Source: a virus
Length of the DNA stretch: 56,356 nucleotides
Virus record (IMG/VR): IMGVR_UViG_3300046534_001186
Coordinates: 1-56,356 of that record
Direction: 5' to 3' (one strand)
Under the pieces are notes generated by a model, which did no database searches, was not told where the DNA came from, and saw only the letters and a program-made list of their open reading frames with translations. A program made the position numbers and the translations under genes. Of this stretch, positions 18,773 through 26,170 are shown one piece after another (within the stretch, counting starts at the first letter, position 1; each line of letters opens with the position of its first letter).

Positions 18773-19339
18773 ATGGCAATTGCAAATGCAACATGTGGCG
18801 TAACTATAGGTTCAGAACTTGTGGCCATAGTTAACGCAATAAAAACGGTAGCAGAGAGGGCCACCACTACTTATTGGTTCGATGCAAACGATGCCGCAAC
18901 AGCGTCTTCGCCCATAGCTCATAGCGCCAACTCAACTACTACTTTTTTAACCAATGACGGAGCTGGTTCCAGCACTACGTCCTATAACCCTGATTCAAAA
19001 GCGGCGTTGTGGAACACAGCTACAAACAAGTTTGATTTTAGTAGCTTAAAAACTGGTGATACTGTCGAATTTAGAATTGACGTAAACATAGCAAACGCGG
19101 CGGCGCAGGAGATTAATCTAGTCATGGACCTTGCTGAAGGCAGCGGTAATGAGTATAGCTTAAACGTCAACCATACTTATTTTAAAACGGCCTCGTCAGG
19201 CGATCAGATTACCGCGATGTTTCGCGTGTACATGGGCGATGAAGATACTAGAACAGGGACGGCAAGGTTTAGGCTTACGTCAATTGCAGCAACTACTGTA
19301 GTTGTTAATGGCTGGTTTTACCAGATTACGTCGGTTTAA
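18773..19339 (+). CDS. Putative tail fibre tip or fibre-associated beta protein
   Basis: This 188-residue protein begins 3 bases after the fibre gene and shares its AT-rich composition. The N-terminus is helical (GSELVAIVNAIKTVAERATTT). The rest looks like a jelly-roll domain (DFSSLKTGDTVEFRIDVNI, EINLVMDLAEGSGNEY, FRVYMGDEDTRTGTARF). That pattern is common in small fibre-tip or receptor-binding head proteins. No specific family is recognised. Its atypical base use suggests it was acquired together with the end of the preceding fibre gene. Confidence 0.55.
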   Translation: MAIANATCGVTIGSELVAIVNAIKTVAERATTTYWFDANDAATASSPIAHSANSTTTFLTNDGAGSSTTSYNPDSKAALWNTATNKFDFSSLKTGDTVEFRIDVNIANAAAQEINLVMDLAEGSGNEYSLNVNHTYFKTASSGDQITAMFRVYMGDEDTRTGTARFRLTSIAATTVVVNGWFYQITSV

Positions 19340-19356
19340 TAAAAAGGCTAAATCTA

Positions 19357-19698
19357 ATGTATTACGCTTATCACCTTGGTTTTATACCCTTGCAGCTAAC
19401 GGCCCTATACCCCCGTCACGCAGTGTATGGGGGGCTGGCCGTATTCGGTGAGTCTATTGAAGCACTGACGGGCGTCACGCTCGCCCCCGAAGAGATCGAC
19501 AGCTATACCTACTTAGCCCAGTTAGCCGACGAGGCGGACCACGAGCACGCGCGCACTGCCGCTAACAAATCGCTGCGGGAGGCACTGCAGATAGCTCTGG
19601 CGGCACCCGACAGCAGAGAGATCCGTGTCAATAGCCAGCAAGCCCACTTGCTGCGCGACGACTGGCTCTCCGCACAACCAGACGAACAGCGAGTGTAA
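19357..19698 (+). CDS. Unknown protein between fibre and holin genes
   Basis: This 113-residue protein starts MYYAYHLGFIPLQLTALYP. It has an acidic helical middle (PEEIDSYTYLAQLADEADHE) and a charged C-terminus. No signal peptide, membrane segment or known motif is visible. It ends 2 bases before the holin gene, so it is probably co-expressed with lysis or late tail genes. GC content returns to genome average here after the AT-rich fibre genes. Confidence 0.6.
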   Translation: MYYAYHLGFIPLQLTALYPRHAVYGGLAVFGESIEALTGVTLAPEEIDSYTYLAQLADEADHEHARTAANKSLREALQIALAAPDSREIRVNSQQAHLLRDDWLSAQPDEQRV

Positions 19699-19700
19699 CT

Positions 19701-20135
19701 ATGACAATTGGAATAGATGCGGTTCTCAACATAGGCGGTAAGGTCATCGATAGATTGTGGCCGGACCCTGCCGAGCGCGACAAAGCTAAGCTCCGGCTGG
19801 TGGAGCTGCAGCAGAAAGGCGAGCTGGCGGATCTGAACGCGGATCTCGAACGCAGCCTCGCGCAGATTCGGGTTAACGAGAAGCAGGCCGAGAGTGGCTC
19901 GATATTCGTGTCGGGCGCCCGCCCTTTTATAATGTGGGTGTGCGGATTCGCGCTCGCCTACGCCACAATCATTCAACCCGTACTGGCGTTTGTTATTGTG
20001 CTAACGATGGACGCACCGCCCGAGCTGCCCGCAGTGGACACGAGCTTGCTATACCCCGTGCTCATGGGACTTCTCGGTCTCGGAACTATGCGCACCGTCG
20101 AGAAAAAACAAGGTGTGGCTAGGTCCGCACTCTAG
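19701..20135 (+). CDS. Holin, 3TM family-like
   Basis: This 144-residue membrane protein resembles the phage '3TM holin' family. A charged helical N-terminal half (ERDKAKLRLVELQQKGELAD) is followed by GARPFIMWVCGFALAYATII and further hydrophobic segments, near residues 75-105 and 112-128. The GARPFI-W motif before the first membrane helix is typical. It would permeabilise the inner membrane to release the endolysin. It is the last + strand gene of the late operon. Its last 17 bases overlap, tail to tail, the HExxH gene on the other strand. Confidence 0.8.
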   Translation: MTIGIDAVLNIGGKVIDRLWPDPAERDKAKLRLVELQQKGELADLNADLERSLAQIRVNEKQAESGSIFVSGARPFIMWVCGFALAYATIIQPVLAFVIVLTMDAPPELPAVDTSLLYPVLMGLLGLGTMRTVEKKQGVARSAL

Positions 20136-20481
20136 GCCAGTCCGCGTGGGCTACCTCTCGATCCCACGTGCTGCGCCCTGACTGTATGCCTCGGGCGTGA
20201 CACTTCTCGTGGGTCACAGTATCCATACGACTCTGCTCGTCCATGCCTTGGAATATAAAGACATCGAAGTCCTGAGTGAGGTATCCGTGCGACTTGGTCC
20301 TAGTGACCTCTTGGATCTCTTGCCACGGCACGTAATTTATGGACCGGATATACGGCTCCGGCTCGTCCGACCACGGGCAGATCAGCCACTGCTCGACTTT
20401 AACGCCGGGCATCGTCACGACCCCGGTGGCCAGCAGCACGGCCAGTATGATTGCGATCAATAAAGCTATTAGTTTTCCCAT
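20119..20481 (-). CDS. Membrane-anchored protein with HExxH motif, lysis region
   Basis: This 120-residue protein has a strongly hydrophobic N-terminal anchor (LIALLIAIILAVLLATGVV) after MGK. The periplasm-like remainder carries DTVTHEKCHARGI, a match to the zincin HExxH motif (HEKCH). No obvious third zinc ligand can be assigned from sequence alone. Directly downstream of the endolysin on the same strand, it may be an envelope protease or another lysis accessory, such as a spanin-like role; both are inference. Start ATG overlaps the endolysin stop region. Confidence 0.65.
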   Translation of the reverse strand: MGKLIALLIAIILAVLLATGVVTMPGVKVEQWLICPWSDEPEPYIRSINYVPWQEIQEVTRTKSHGYLTQDFDVFIFQGMDEQSRMDTVTHEKCHARGIQSGRSTWDREVAHADWPRVRT

Positions 20482-20882
20482 TACTCGTACTCACTCTCGT
20501 CAAGTTGTATGTGTGGTAGATCTCGAAAGTTTGGCCACAGGCCGCCCCACCATAGTTTAATGCCCATCTCTCCCGCAGCGACCAGGTACGCCCCCGCTAC
20601 AATAGCATAGCTCACGGGGTCGTTGTTCGGCCCGTCGATCCACGGAGCTGGGTCGATCGCCGCCCCCAGCTGGTGCTTGCTGACGTGGATCACCCCGTCC
20701 TTTTGGCTGTCCCCGTTTTCGAATAGTACGCGCTGGAACGCTGTCGTGCGGAGCCCGCCGCCGCGCCCTATCCCGAAGTCGATCGGGCTTATCTCTAAGG
20801 CCCGGTAGCTAACGCGGATCAATTTCTCCCGCACGCCGACCATGCGATTCACGGAGTTGTCGCTAAATTCAAAGTTGTGCAT
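20481..20882 (-). CDS. Endolysin, M15-type peptidoglycan peptidase
   Basis: This 133-residue protein matches the M15 (VanY / L-alanyl-D-glutamate endopeptidase) phage endolysin pattern. The zinc-site motif S-x-H-x-x-G-x-A-x-D is present as SKHQLGAAID near residues 68-77. A late W-x-x-L-W-x-x-F-x-D-L-P-H segment (LWPNFRDLPHIQL) supplies the second His. Length is normal for this class. It would cleave peptide crosslinks of peptidoglycan after holin opening. It has a strong Shine-Dalgarno (AGGAGG) and no signal peptide. It is encoded opposite to the holin, so the two lysis genes belong to different transcription units. Confidence 0.85.
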   Translation of the reverse strand: MHNFEFSDNSVNRMVGVREKLIRVSYRALEISPIDFGIGRGGGLRTTAFQRVLFENGDSQKDGVIHVSKHQLGAAIDPAPWIDGPNNDPVSYAIVAGAYLVAAGEMGIKLWWGGLWPNFRDLPHIQLDESEYE

Positions 20883-20900
20883 GTCAGTGCCTCCTATTGG

Positions 20901-21023
20901 CTAAATCCAAGCAATATCTATGTGTGAAACAACCCAGAGAAGCCCCTCAATAATAAGCCACCCACCAATCGCACATATAATGCCAAAAAATAGTAGAAAT
21001 CCCTCAAAATTGAAATTGAACAT
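20901..21023 (-). CDS. 40-residue membrane peptide upstream of endolysin
   Basis: This short reading frame starts MFNFNFEGF and is almost wholly hydrophobic over residues 9-35 (LLFFGIICAIGGWLIIEGLL, then WVVSHIDIAWI). It ends 18 bases before the endolysin start, and the endolysin ribosome-binding site follows its stop directly. A single membrane span next to an endolysin suggests an antiholin, pinholin-like or other lysis accessory. The ribosome-binding site is weak (AAGAAAGA), so expression is uncertain. Confidence 0.55.
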   Translation of the reverse strand: MFNFNFEGFLLFFGIICAIGGWLIIEGLLWVVSHIDIAWI

Positions 21024-21076
21024 TCTTTCTTTCTTGCCTCGTTAATAGTGCGAGGCCTTTCGACCCCGCGGTTAGA

Positions 21077-21115
21077 TTACTTACCGTACCCTGTGCCTTT
21101 GCCTTTGCGTGGCAT
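21077..21115 (-). CDS. 12-residue basic micro-ORF (MPRKGKGTGYGK)
   Basis: A consensus-like Shine-Dalgarno AAGGAG sits 8 bases before ATG, and the frame reads MPRKGKGTGYGK then stop. The very good initiation signal on such a short basic peptide suggests a real peptide or a translated leader for the lysis genes downstream. Function unknown. Confidence 0.35.
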   Translation of the reverse strand: MPRKGKGTGYGK

Positions 21116-21159
21116 AGTTGTAGCTCCTTAGCGGGGCGACTCGGGGGCGCGCCTGTACC

Positions 21160-21390
21160 CTACTTCTCGTCTTCTCGGCCCATCTGGAGGAACCGGTTGC
21201 AGCTGTCGATGGCTTCGCATACGTCCTGGTTGCGGTCTTTGACGCCACGGCCTCCCGCCGCTAGTAGCTTCTTAACTGCGTGGGCGAGACACGGGTCCGT
21301 CACTTCGTACAACGACAGCACTCGGTATACGTCAAGTATCTCTAGGTGCCCAACGTCTTTGTAATAATGAGCATGCGGATCAGCAGGCAT
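21160..21390 (-). CDS. DUF3310-like small protein
   Basis: This protein of about 76 residues starts MPADPHAHYYKDVGHLEILD and continues LAHAVKKLLAAGGRGVKDRN with QDVCEAIDSCNRFL. It fits the DUF3310 pattern common in phage replication regions: an H-Y start, an E-x-x-D helix, then a 'K-K-x-x-R-G-x-K-D-x-x-x-D' helix pair. The start at 21390 is preceded by TAGGAGATGTACC. It follows the primase-helicase gene by 10 bases. Biochemical function is not established. Confidence 0.6.
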   Translation of the reverse strand: MPADPHAHYYKDVGHLEILDVYRVLSLYEVTDPCLAHAVKKLLAAGGRGVKDRNQDVCEAIDSCNRFLQMGREDEK

Positions 21391-21400
21391 GGTACATCTC

Positions 21401-23842
21401 CTATCTAGGGGGTTGAGCGGATTGGTCCATAAACACCTCGCCGCCGGGGGTGTAGCCTTGGGCTTTCTCATACGAAACTTTGACTAGTGTGGGGTCCTTC
21501 ATGTTCAGCGCGAGGTGGTCGGCGGACACGTACAGTCGGGTCTTGCCCCCCTCTGCTTTCACGGAGCTGGACGTGCGGCCTCCGACTAGGGCTGGGTGAG
21601 GGATGTACCCCAGCGACTCCAGCATAGGTTTGACGCTAATGGTACTGATCGGCATGCGCCTCATGTCGAGCAGGTCTCTTAGCTTCATTGAGGAGACCCA
21701 CCCTCCCATGAAACCCGGTAGCTCTGACTCGATAGCCTCGACGATCTCTTTCTCTTGGTTGGTCTTGCTGATCTCTATGGCCTCGGCGGTGCTCGACGTA
21801 GCCGGCGCTTGAGATAAAGTGGCGGGGTTAAACTCCGAGGGGATCTCGAACCGGTGCAGCCAGTGGTTCATGATCTCGAACCCCTGCTCCTCGTTGAGCC
21901 ACCGGTGCAGCTGAGCCCAGTACGCGTTGTCCATGCCCCACTTGACCAAGTCGTTCTTAGTCTGCTGAGCGGTGTAGAAAATACAGTAGCGGCGACTGTC
22001 GGCTGTCTGAGGCACGTCTGACTTGTCGTTGCACATCATTAGCCAATTAGCCGGATTGTCCACCATCTGCTGGTCTTGGCCCTTAGCTTGGACTTCGACG
22101 CGCTTGTTAGTAATCAGGGGCTTGATCGTGTTGAGCAGTCCGCCTCCGCCGACCTTGCGCTCCATGTGCATCTCTTCCGCTCGGATAAACAAATTGCCTA
22201 CCAGCCAACTGTTAAACTTCCCGCCACTAGCGGCGAGCTGACCGGCGTCCGGCCTATGTGTGTACTTCTCACCCACTCCAAATTCGATCACATCGGCGAC
22301 CGTGCTCTTGCCGTTGCCCTCGCCTCCCTGCAGAACTACGCAGTACTGAAACTTGTGACCGGGGTACTGGACGAACGCCGCCATGTACGACATGACTATC
22401 GCGCGGTCTCTTGGCTCGGGCAGCATCTTTTCCAGCAAGTGGATTAGCGGGGAGGGGTCACCTGGGACCTGCGCGTTTGAGATGGGGGAGTACGTGTTGA
22501 TGTAGCTGCGGCCCTCCCGTTGGAAGATCTCTCTGCCAGCGAGCTGGGGGCGAAACGCCCTGTCGTCTACTTTAGGAAAGTCCCATGCATTGGAATTTGT
22601 GAACACCACCCACGCATCTTTAGAAGTCTTTCGCGCCTGTGCGTCTAACTCGAACATGCGGTTTCCGTACTTGGCGTTGAACCTCGGACGGTCTAAGAAG
22701 TCGCCGTTGGGTGTCAGTATCTTATTAATCGAGACTATGTACACGCACCCCTTAAAGAACTCGACCTGCTCCTCGATGCTGAGGTAGGGGCTACCGGTCA
22801 TTGCCACAGGCACCATGCTCATGGAGAAGCTGGGGGCTTCTACCGGTCCTGAGGGCAGCGGTGGTGCGGTGCCAGGGTCGGGGGTGTCAGGGTTAGTCGT
22901 GGGAGGGGTGGGCTTGCCATTAGAGTTGTAGAATTGAGTCTGTCTGGACGCCGCGACTTGGATAGTCCTCGGGATGTAGTAGCCTTCTCGGTTGTCCCAC
23001 TTCTCTCTGCGTAGCGCGGAGGTATACATGATCCGCCGCATGCGCTCCATGTCATTGCCGGTCCAGAACGCAAGGTGCTGGGCCATCGAGGCGTCGGCTG
23101 AGCTGCGGTCGTAGGTGTCTCCCGACACACTAGGGAACGCGTGGGTTAGCTTGGACTCGTTGCCCTCGAATAGGTCACGAAAAGTGGCTTTAGTTCCGAA
23201 CACACTTCCCGCGCTGTTGGTGCCCATGGCTTTGCCGACTAAGATGTCGTCGTCTTGGGGGCCGTGCCAGTCTTCGTGAGGTCCCTCGGACCACTCTCCG
23301 ATGTCGTCGTGATTGCTAGGGGGAAAGTACTGGCCGACAATGAAGGGCAGCGTGGCCGTGCAGTCGTGCCGCACATCGCCTTGAGCCTGAGACCCAGTCA
23401 GCATCACGAACCTGCCCTCGGTATAAAGCTCGAGGTGCTCTGAGATGTTCTTGCACCCGTGATCTATCTGCTGTTTGTTCGTACCGATTATGTGCAAGCC
23501 TTGGCCCGACTGCGACACCTCTACCGCCGCGCCTTCCATAGACCTCATCAAGTGAAGGGCTACCTCAGTGGGCTGGCCTGTCTCAGTGAAGCACCCATCG
23601 AGATCCAAAAAGAAGAAGGGGTCGTCTGGGGTGAAAACAAAACCCAGTTTTATCGTGTCAGTCAGCAGGGGCTGCAGCTCGTCAAAGGTCGCCCGAGTGC
23701 TGGGGTCTTGCACGTTGCCCATTGTCATTGTTCGGTAATCGAGCGGGAGCTTGACCGTCTTGCCGTCACGGGAGGCAAGCTGGCAGACAATAAATTGCCT
23801 GTAGCTCCCCAGACCGACTAGTGCTCTGGGTAGGTGTTGCAT
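21401..23842 (-). CDS. Primase-helicase (PrimPol-like N-terminus, SF3/D5-type ATPase)
   Basis: This 813-residue replication protein has an N-terminal part resembling prim-pol primases: FFFLDLDGC near residue 85 gives the acidic metal site, with SQSGQGLHIIG and HLELYTEGRFVMLTG downstream. The C-terminal half has a Walker A, LQGGEGNGKSTVAD (about residues 500-515), and follow-on SF3 features (NLFIRAEEMHMERK, NWLMMCNDKSDVP). This matches phage/plasmid D5- or P4-type primase-helicases. A Pro-rich linker (residues about 310-335) separates the halves. It likely opens and primes the replication fork for the family A polymerase encoded at 32011-34269. Confidence 0.85.
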   Translation of the reverse strand: MQHLPRALVGLGSYRQFIVCQLASRDGKTVKLPLDYRTMTMGNVQDPSTRATFDELQPLLTDTIKLGFVFTPDDPFFFLDLDGCFTETGQPTEVALHLMRSMEGAAVEVSQSGQGLHIIGTNKQQIDHGCKNISEHLELYTEGRFVMLTGSQAQGDVRHDCTATLPFIVGQYFPPSNHDDIGEWSEGPHEDWHGPQDDDILVGKAMGTNSAGSVFGTKATFRDLFEGNESKLTHAFPSVSGDTYDRSSADASMAQHLAFWTGNDMERMRRIMYTSALRREKWDNREGYYIPRTIQVAASRQTQFYNSNGKPTPPTTNPDTPDPGTAPPLPSGPVEAPSFSMSMVPVAMTGSPYLSIEEQVEFFKGCVYIVSINKILTPNGDFLDRPRFNAKYGNRMFELDAQARKTSKDAWVVFTNSNAWDFPKVDDRAFRPQLAGREIFQREGRSYINTYSPISNAQVPGDPSPLIHLLEKMLPEPRDRAIVMSYMAAFVQYPGHKFQYCVVLQGGEGNGKSTVADVIEFGVGEKYTHRPDAGQLAASGGKFNSWLVGNLFIRAEEMHMERKVGGGGLLNTIKPLITNKRVEVQAKGQDQQMVDNPANWLMMCNDKSDVPQTADSRRYCIFYTAQQTKNDLVKWGMDNAYWAQLHRWLNEEQGFEIMNHWLHRFEIPSEFNPATLSQAPATSSTAEAIEISKTNQEKEIVEAIESELPGFMGGWVSSMKLRDLLDMRRMPISTISVKPMLESLGYIPHPALVGGRTSSSVKAEGGKTRLYVSADHLALNMKDPTLVKVSYEKAQGYTPGGEVFMDQSAQPPR

Positions 23843-23845
23843 TGA

Positions 23846-24160
23846 TTATCCTGTTATGCCAGCTATGTGCTCAGCGGCCAGAAGTATGTCTCCTGGGGCC
23901 ATCATCTTCTTGTATTCTTTGAATGACACCATCAGCGCTAGGGCCTCAGCGTCTTGCCGGCGCATGGCACGCATGACGAGAGCGGTGCGAAGGCCCTCCA
24001 TGGTGCCGTAGTGCACGTTAATAGATCCAGTGGCGCAGTCAGCTTTAAGAGCGATCAGACTTCGAGTCGTCTGCTCGAGCCCTTTGTCCTTCATGACAGC
24101 TGTCGCGGCTTCTAGTATCCGGAGCTTTAACTGCTCGGGGAGTAGGGGTCTGTGTGGCAT
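23846..24160 (-). CDS. Small TetR-like DNA-binding protein
   Basis: About 104 residues. The N-terminal half reads like a TetR helix-turn-helix: LKLRILEAATAVMKDKGLEQ, T-T-R-S-L-I-A-L-K-A-D-C, then TGSINVHYGTMEGLRTALV, matching the IY-x-HF-x-x-x-E-x-L region. The usual ligand-binding C-terminal domain is nearly absent (TetR proteins are about 200 residues). This is either a minimal DNA-binding protein or a regulator with a different dimerisation mode. It lies just upstream of the primase-helicase (3-base gap) and downstream of a promoter at 24250-24279. Start chosen at the ATG with AGGAAA 6 bases upstream. Confidence 0.6.
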   Translation of the reverse strand: MPHRPLLPEQLKLRILEAATAVMKDKGLEQTTRSLIALKADCATGSINVHYGTMEGLRTALVMRAMRRQDAEALALMVSFKEYKKMMAPGDILLAAEHIAGITG

Positions 24161-24249
24161 TGCGGTTTCCTCGTTGATTGAATAATCACCAGCCCCTCCC
24201 CACTTGCGAAAGCGGGAGTTGGGTTGCACCCAAGCCGATGTAGCGGAAG

Positions 24250-24279
24250 AGTGTAGTGCATGTCTGACAGGATCGTCAA
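24250..24279 (-). promoter_or_regulatory. Sigma70-like promoter for the tetR-like/primase block
   Basis: On the minus strand TTGACG is followed, after 18 bases, by TACACT. The spacer contains CTGTCA. The same -35, -10 and CTGTCA combination occurs at 36515-36543. The region between 24161 and 24249 contains no other gene I can support. Confidence 0.55.
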
Positions 24280-24753
24280 CTAAAGAGTGCCGACGGAGTT
24301 TGCAAAACCCCCGTCTCCGCCCAGTGACAGCACCAGCTCAAGGAACTTAGCCTGCGCAGCTTCGCGATCGGTGCCCGCGTAGGACCACCCGCCGCGCTTG
24401 ACCTCTCGGGCTACGAACTGCCCTATGGTGCTGCCGACCATCGCCTGTGTGATCTTCACTGGGCGCAGGCCGATGAGGTCGGAGGACTTGATCCTTCTGT
24501 TCATCTTCTGGCTGTCGTTAGCTAGTCCGAACCGAATCGGATTCCCCTTATCGTCAAAGGCTAGCCCCACATTGTTACGCCACAGCACCATGCCTTTGTC
24601 CGCAGCCTCAACTCTGATCTGCGCTTGTACCGCAGCCTCAGGACCCTTGGCGGTGCTGGTATCGGTGAGGGTGCCTCTTATCAGCATCTGCCTAAGCTCA
24701 AGCATGCCCACCTCTGGCACGCCCCAGCGGTGCATCCACTCCTCGATAGTCAA
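24280..24753 (-). CDS. VRR-NUC domain nuclease
   Basis: This 157-residue protein has a VRR-NUC (PD-(D/E)XK-like) core in its last 110 residues: KGMVLWRNNVGLAF, IRFGLANDSQ, KSSDLIGLRPV and then FVAREVKRGGWSYAGT with the E-x-K catalytic pair, ending ALGG-type GDGGFA. Stand-alone VRR-NUC proteins are frequent in phages and are thought to process branched DNA intermediates. The N-terminus (EEWMHRWGVPEVGMLELRQM) is an extra helical segment. It overlaps the upstream membrane-protein gene by 4 bases, so they are coupled. Confidence 0.8.
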   Translation of the reverse strand: MTIEEWMHRWGVPEVGMLELRQMLIRGTLTDTSTAKGPEAAVQAQIRVEAADKGMVLWRNNVGLAFDDKGNPIRFGLANDSQKMNRRIKSSDLIGLRPVKITQAMVGSTIGQFVAREVKRGGWSYAGTDREAAQAKFLELVLSLGGDGGFANSVGTL

Positions 24754-24977
24754 GGGAGCACCATGAACACGACGAGCACATTGATCACTAGCGATAACAT
24801 CAACATGAGCGCGAACTCGTCTCTTGTTTTTCTTAGCTTAAGCACGGCGTCCCTTCGATCTAAAAGCTCTCTCTCGCATTGCTGGACCATGCCTTCCATC
24901 TCCATGTCTCTATCTTCGAAGGGCATTAGCTCTCTTCGGGATAGCACACGTCTCACTCGTTGCTCTACATTATTCAA
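24750..24977 (-). CDS. Small membrane protein with coiled N-terminus
   Basis: This 75-residue protein has a charged helical first half (VEQRVRRVLSRRELMPFEDR) and one C-terminal membrane segment (FALMLMLSLVINVLVVFMVL). The start is TTG, embedded in the stop of the upstream gene (TTGA), and is served by the repeated AAAGGAGCAAGG ribosome-binding module. Function unknown; membrane topology suggests N-in. Confidence 0.6.
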   Translation of the reverse strand: MNNVEQRVRRVLSRRELMPFEDRDMEMEGMVQQCERELLDRRDAVLKLRKTRDEFALMLMLSLVINVLVVFMVLP

Positions 24978-25339
24978 GATCCTTGCTCCTTTGCTGGTTG
25001 TTGGGCTTCAAGGGCTTTTCGGGCTAGTGCGCGAGCCACCCCAATGTCTAAAGTTTCGGATATATCCACTAGAATCTCTCTGATTACGATCACGCTATCA
25101 GCAGACTCAAGCTCGACTAGGCGCTGCTCTAATGCCTCTACCTTGTGTTCTGTTTTTATAATGTCTTCTTGAAGCGGGTTATTTACTGCTGCCCAGTAAT
25201 TAGCAAACCAGCCAGTCATTAATGCTGGGTCTATATCTTCTATCTTCCAGTTGTTTTCTTTCATTGCTTCATCAAAGGCAAGCGCCCAGTCTCTAGCGTT
25301 TGCGCTTCTTGTTTTTGTTAACTTCTCTAATATGCTCAA
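24974..25339 (-). CDS. Unknown, helical/coiled-coil protein ending in KEQGS
   Basis: This 121-residue, mostly helical protein (EDIIKTEHKVEALEQRLVEL) starts with TTG overlapping the upstream stop. Its last residues AKEQGS are encoded by the ribosome-binding module of the following gene (CAAAGGAGCAAGG read as K-E-Q-G). Composition is AT-richer than in the replication enzymes nearby. No family recognised. Confidence 0.55.
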   Translation of the reverse strand: MSILEKLTKTRSANARDWALAFDEAMKENNWKIEDIDPALMTGWFANYWAAVNNPLQEDIIKTEHKVEALEQRLVELESADSVIVIREILVDISETLDIGVARALARKALEAQQPAKEQGS

Positions 25340-25662
25340 GATCCTTGCTCCTTTGTTGGCAGCTCTAAAGTCTGCTCATCATCGTTTGGCCTAATTCCCA
25401 TAGGCTCTAAATTGATTGCCATGCGTTTTAATATGTTAGCAATCACGCAGTCGGGCGCAACATCGTCACCCCAGTCATCCCCATCGATGCTGAGAGCGTT
25501 CATTAGATAGCCAAGGCCATCGCTGATAGTCTCGCAAGCATCATCATAGGTGGGCTGATCTCTAAGCAGTTTTAGCTTTCCTTGAAGCTCGGCTATCTGC
25601 TTATCAAGCCCGCGTATGTGGTCCTCTAGCTTTTTCTCACGTACTTCATCAAAACAACTCAC
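25336..25662 (-). CDS. Unknown acidic protein ending in KEQGS
   Basis: This 108-residue protein has a coiled N-terminus (HIRGLDKQIAELQGKLKLLR) followed by an acidic segment (SIDGDDWGDDVAPDCVI). The GTG start overlaps the upstream stop. The C-terminal TKEQGS is again the translated ribosome-binding module. Function unknown. Confidence 0.55.
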   Translation of the reverse strand: MSCFDEVREKKLEDHIRGLDKQIAELQGKLKLLRDQPTYDDACETISDGLGYLMNALSIDGDDWGDDVAPDCVIANILKRMAINLEPMGIRPNDDEQTLELPTKEQGS

Positions 25663-25994
25663 GATCTTTGCCCCTTTGCTGGCTGGGGGAAAGCGTACGT
25701 GGCCGCATGAAGCGCGGCGTCCACGGCTATGTATCGCGAAGGTATCCCCTTCTCCTCACAAAAGCGGGCCTCAAGGCGCTCCACGAAGGACACGAGCAGA
25801 GACTGCGATTGGAACGTGATCCTGTGGTGCTCGACGTAGTTGCCTATGTGCTTAAGCTCTAATTCGAGCGTGTCACAATTCGGGCGGCGTACTACGTGCG
25901 CGCGGGCGGTGTACATGGGTACTCCGTTAAGTTTTACCGTGCAGCTCGCGAACGATAGCGCGGCAGCAGTTATGAACGTGCGTCTATTTATCAT
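25659..25994 (-). CDS. Exported protein with Tat-like / lipoprotein-like signal
   Basis: This 111-residue protein begins MINRRTFITAAALSFASC: twin arginines (RRTFI), a short hydrophobic core and a Cys in a lipobox-like F-A-S-C context. This resembles a Tat-type or lipoprotein signal peptide. The mature part (about 90 residues) is mixed alpha/beta with LVSFVERLEARFCEEKGIPS. Start ATG overlaps the upstream TGA. Phage lipoproteins are often superinfection-exclusion or envelope proteins; here that is only a suggestion. The lipobox is not canonical (F at -3). Confidence 0.55.
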   Translation of the reverse strand: MINRRTFITAAALSFASCTVKLNGVPMYTARAHVVRRPNCDTLELELKHIGNYVEHHRITFQSQSLLVSFVERLEARFCEEKGIPSRYIAVDAALHAATYAFPQPAKGQRS

Positions 25995-26170
25995 GTGTCC
26001 TCCGGGTTAACCATGCCTAGTGACTTTCTCTTATCGGCAATCATCATGTTTAAGAATTTAATCTGCAGATCCCACGTACCGCGATCATGCCGGTCCGCTG
26101 ATCGCTCTTTTTGTAGGATAGCGTTGGCCCGCCTGGACTCAAGCTCCGGCAGCGTGTCGTTAAGTGCCAT
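25991..26170 (-). CDS. Unknown small helical protein
   Basis: This 59-residue, highly charged helical protein starts MALNDTLPELESRRANAIL. The start ATG at 26170 follows the repeated module CCAAAGGAGCAAGACG. Its stop overlaps the start of the signal-peptide gene. No motif recognised. Confidence 0.5.
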   Translation of the reverse strand: MALNDTLPELESRRANAILQKERSADRHDRGTWDLQIKFLNMMIADKRKSLGMVNPEDT

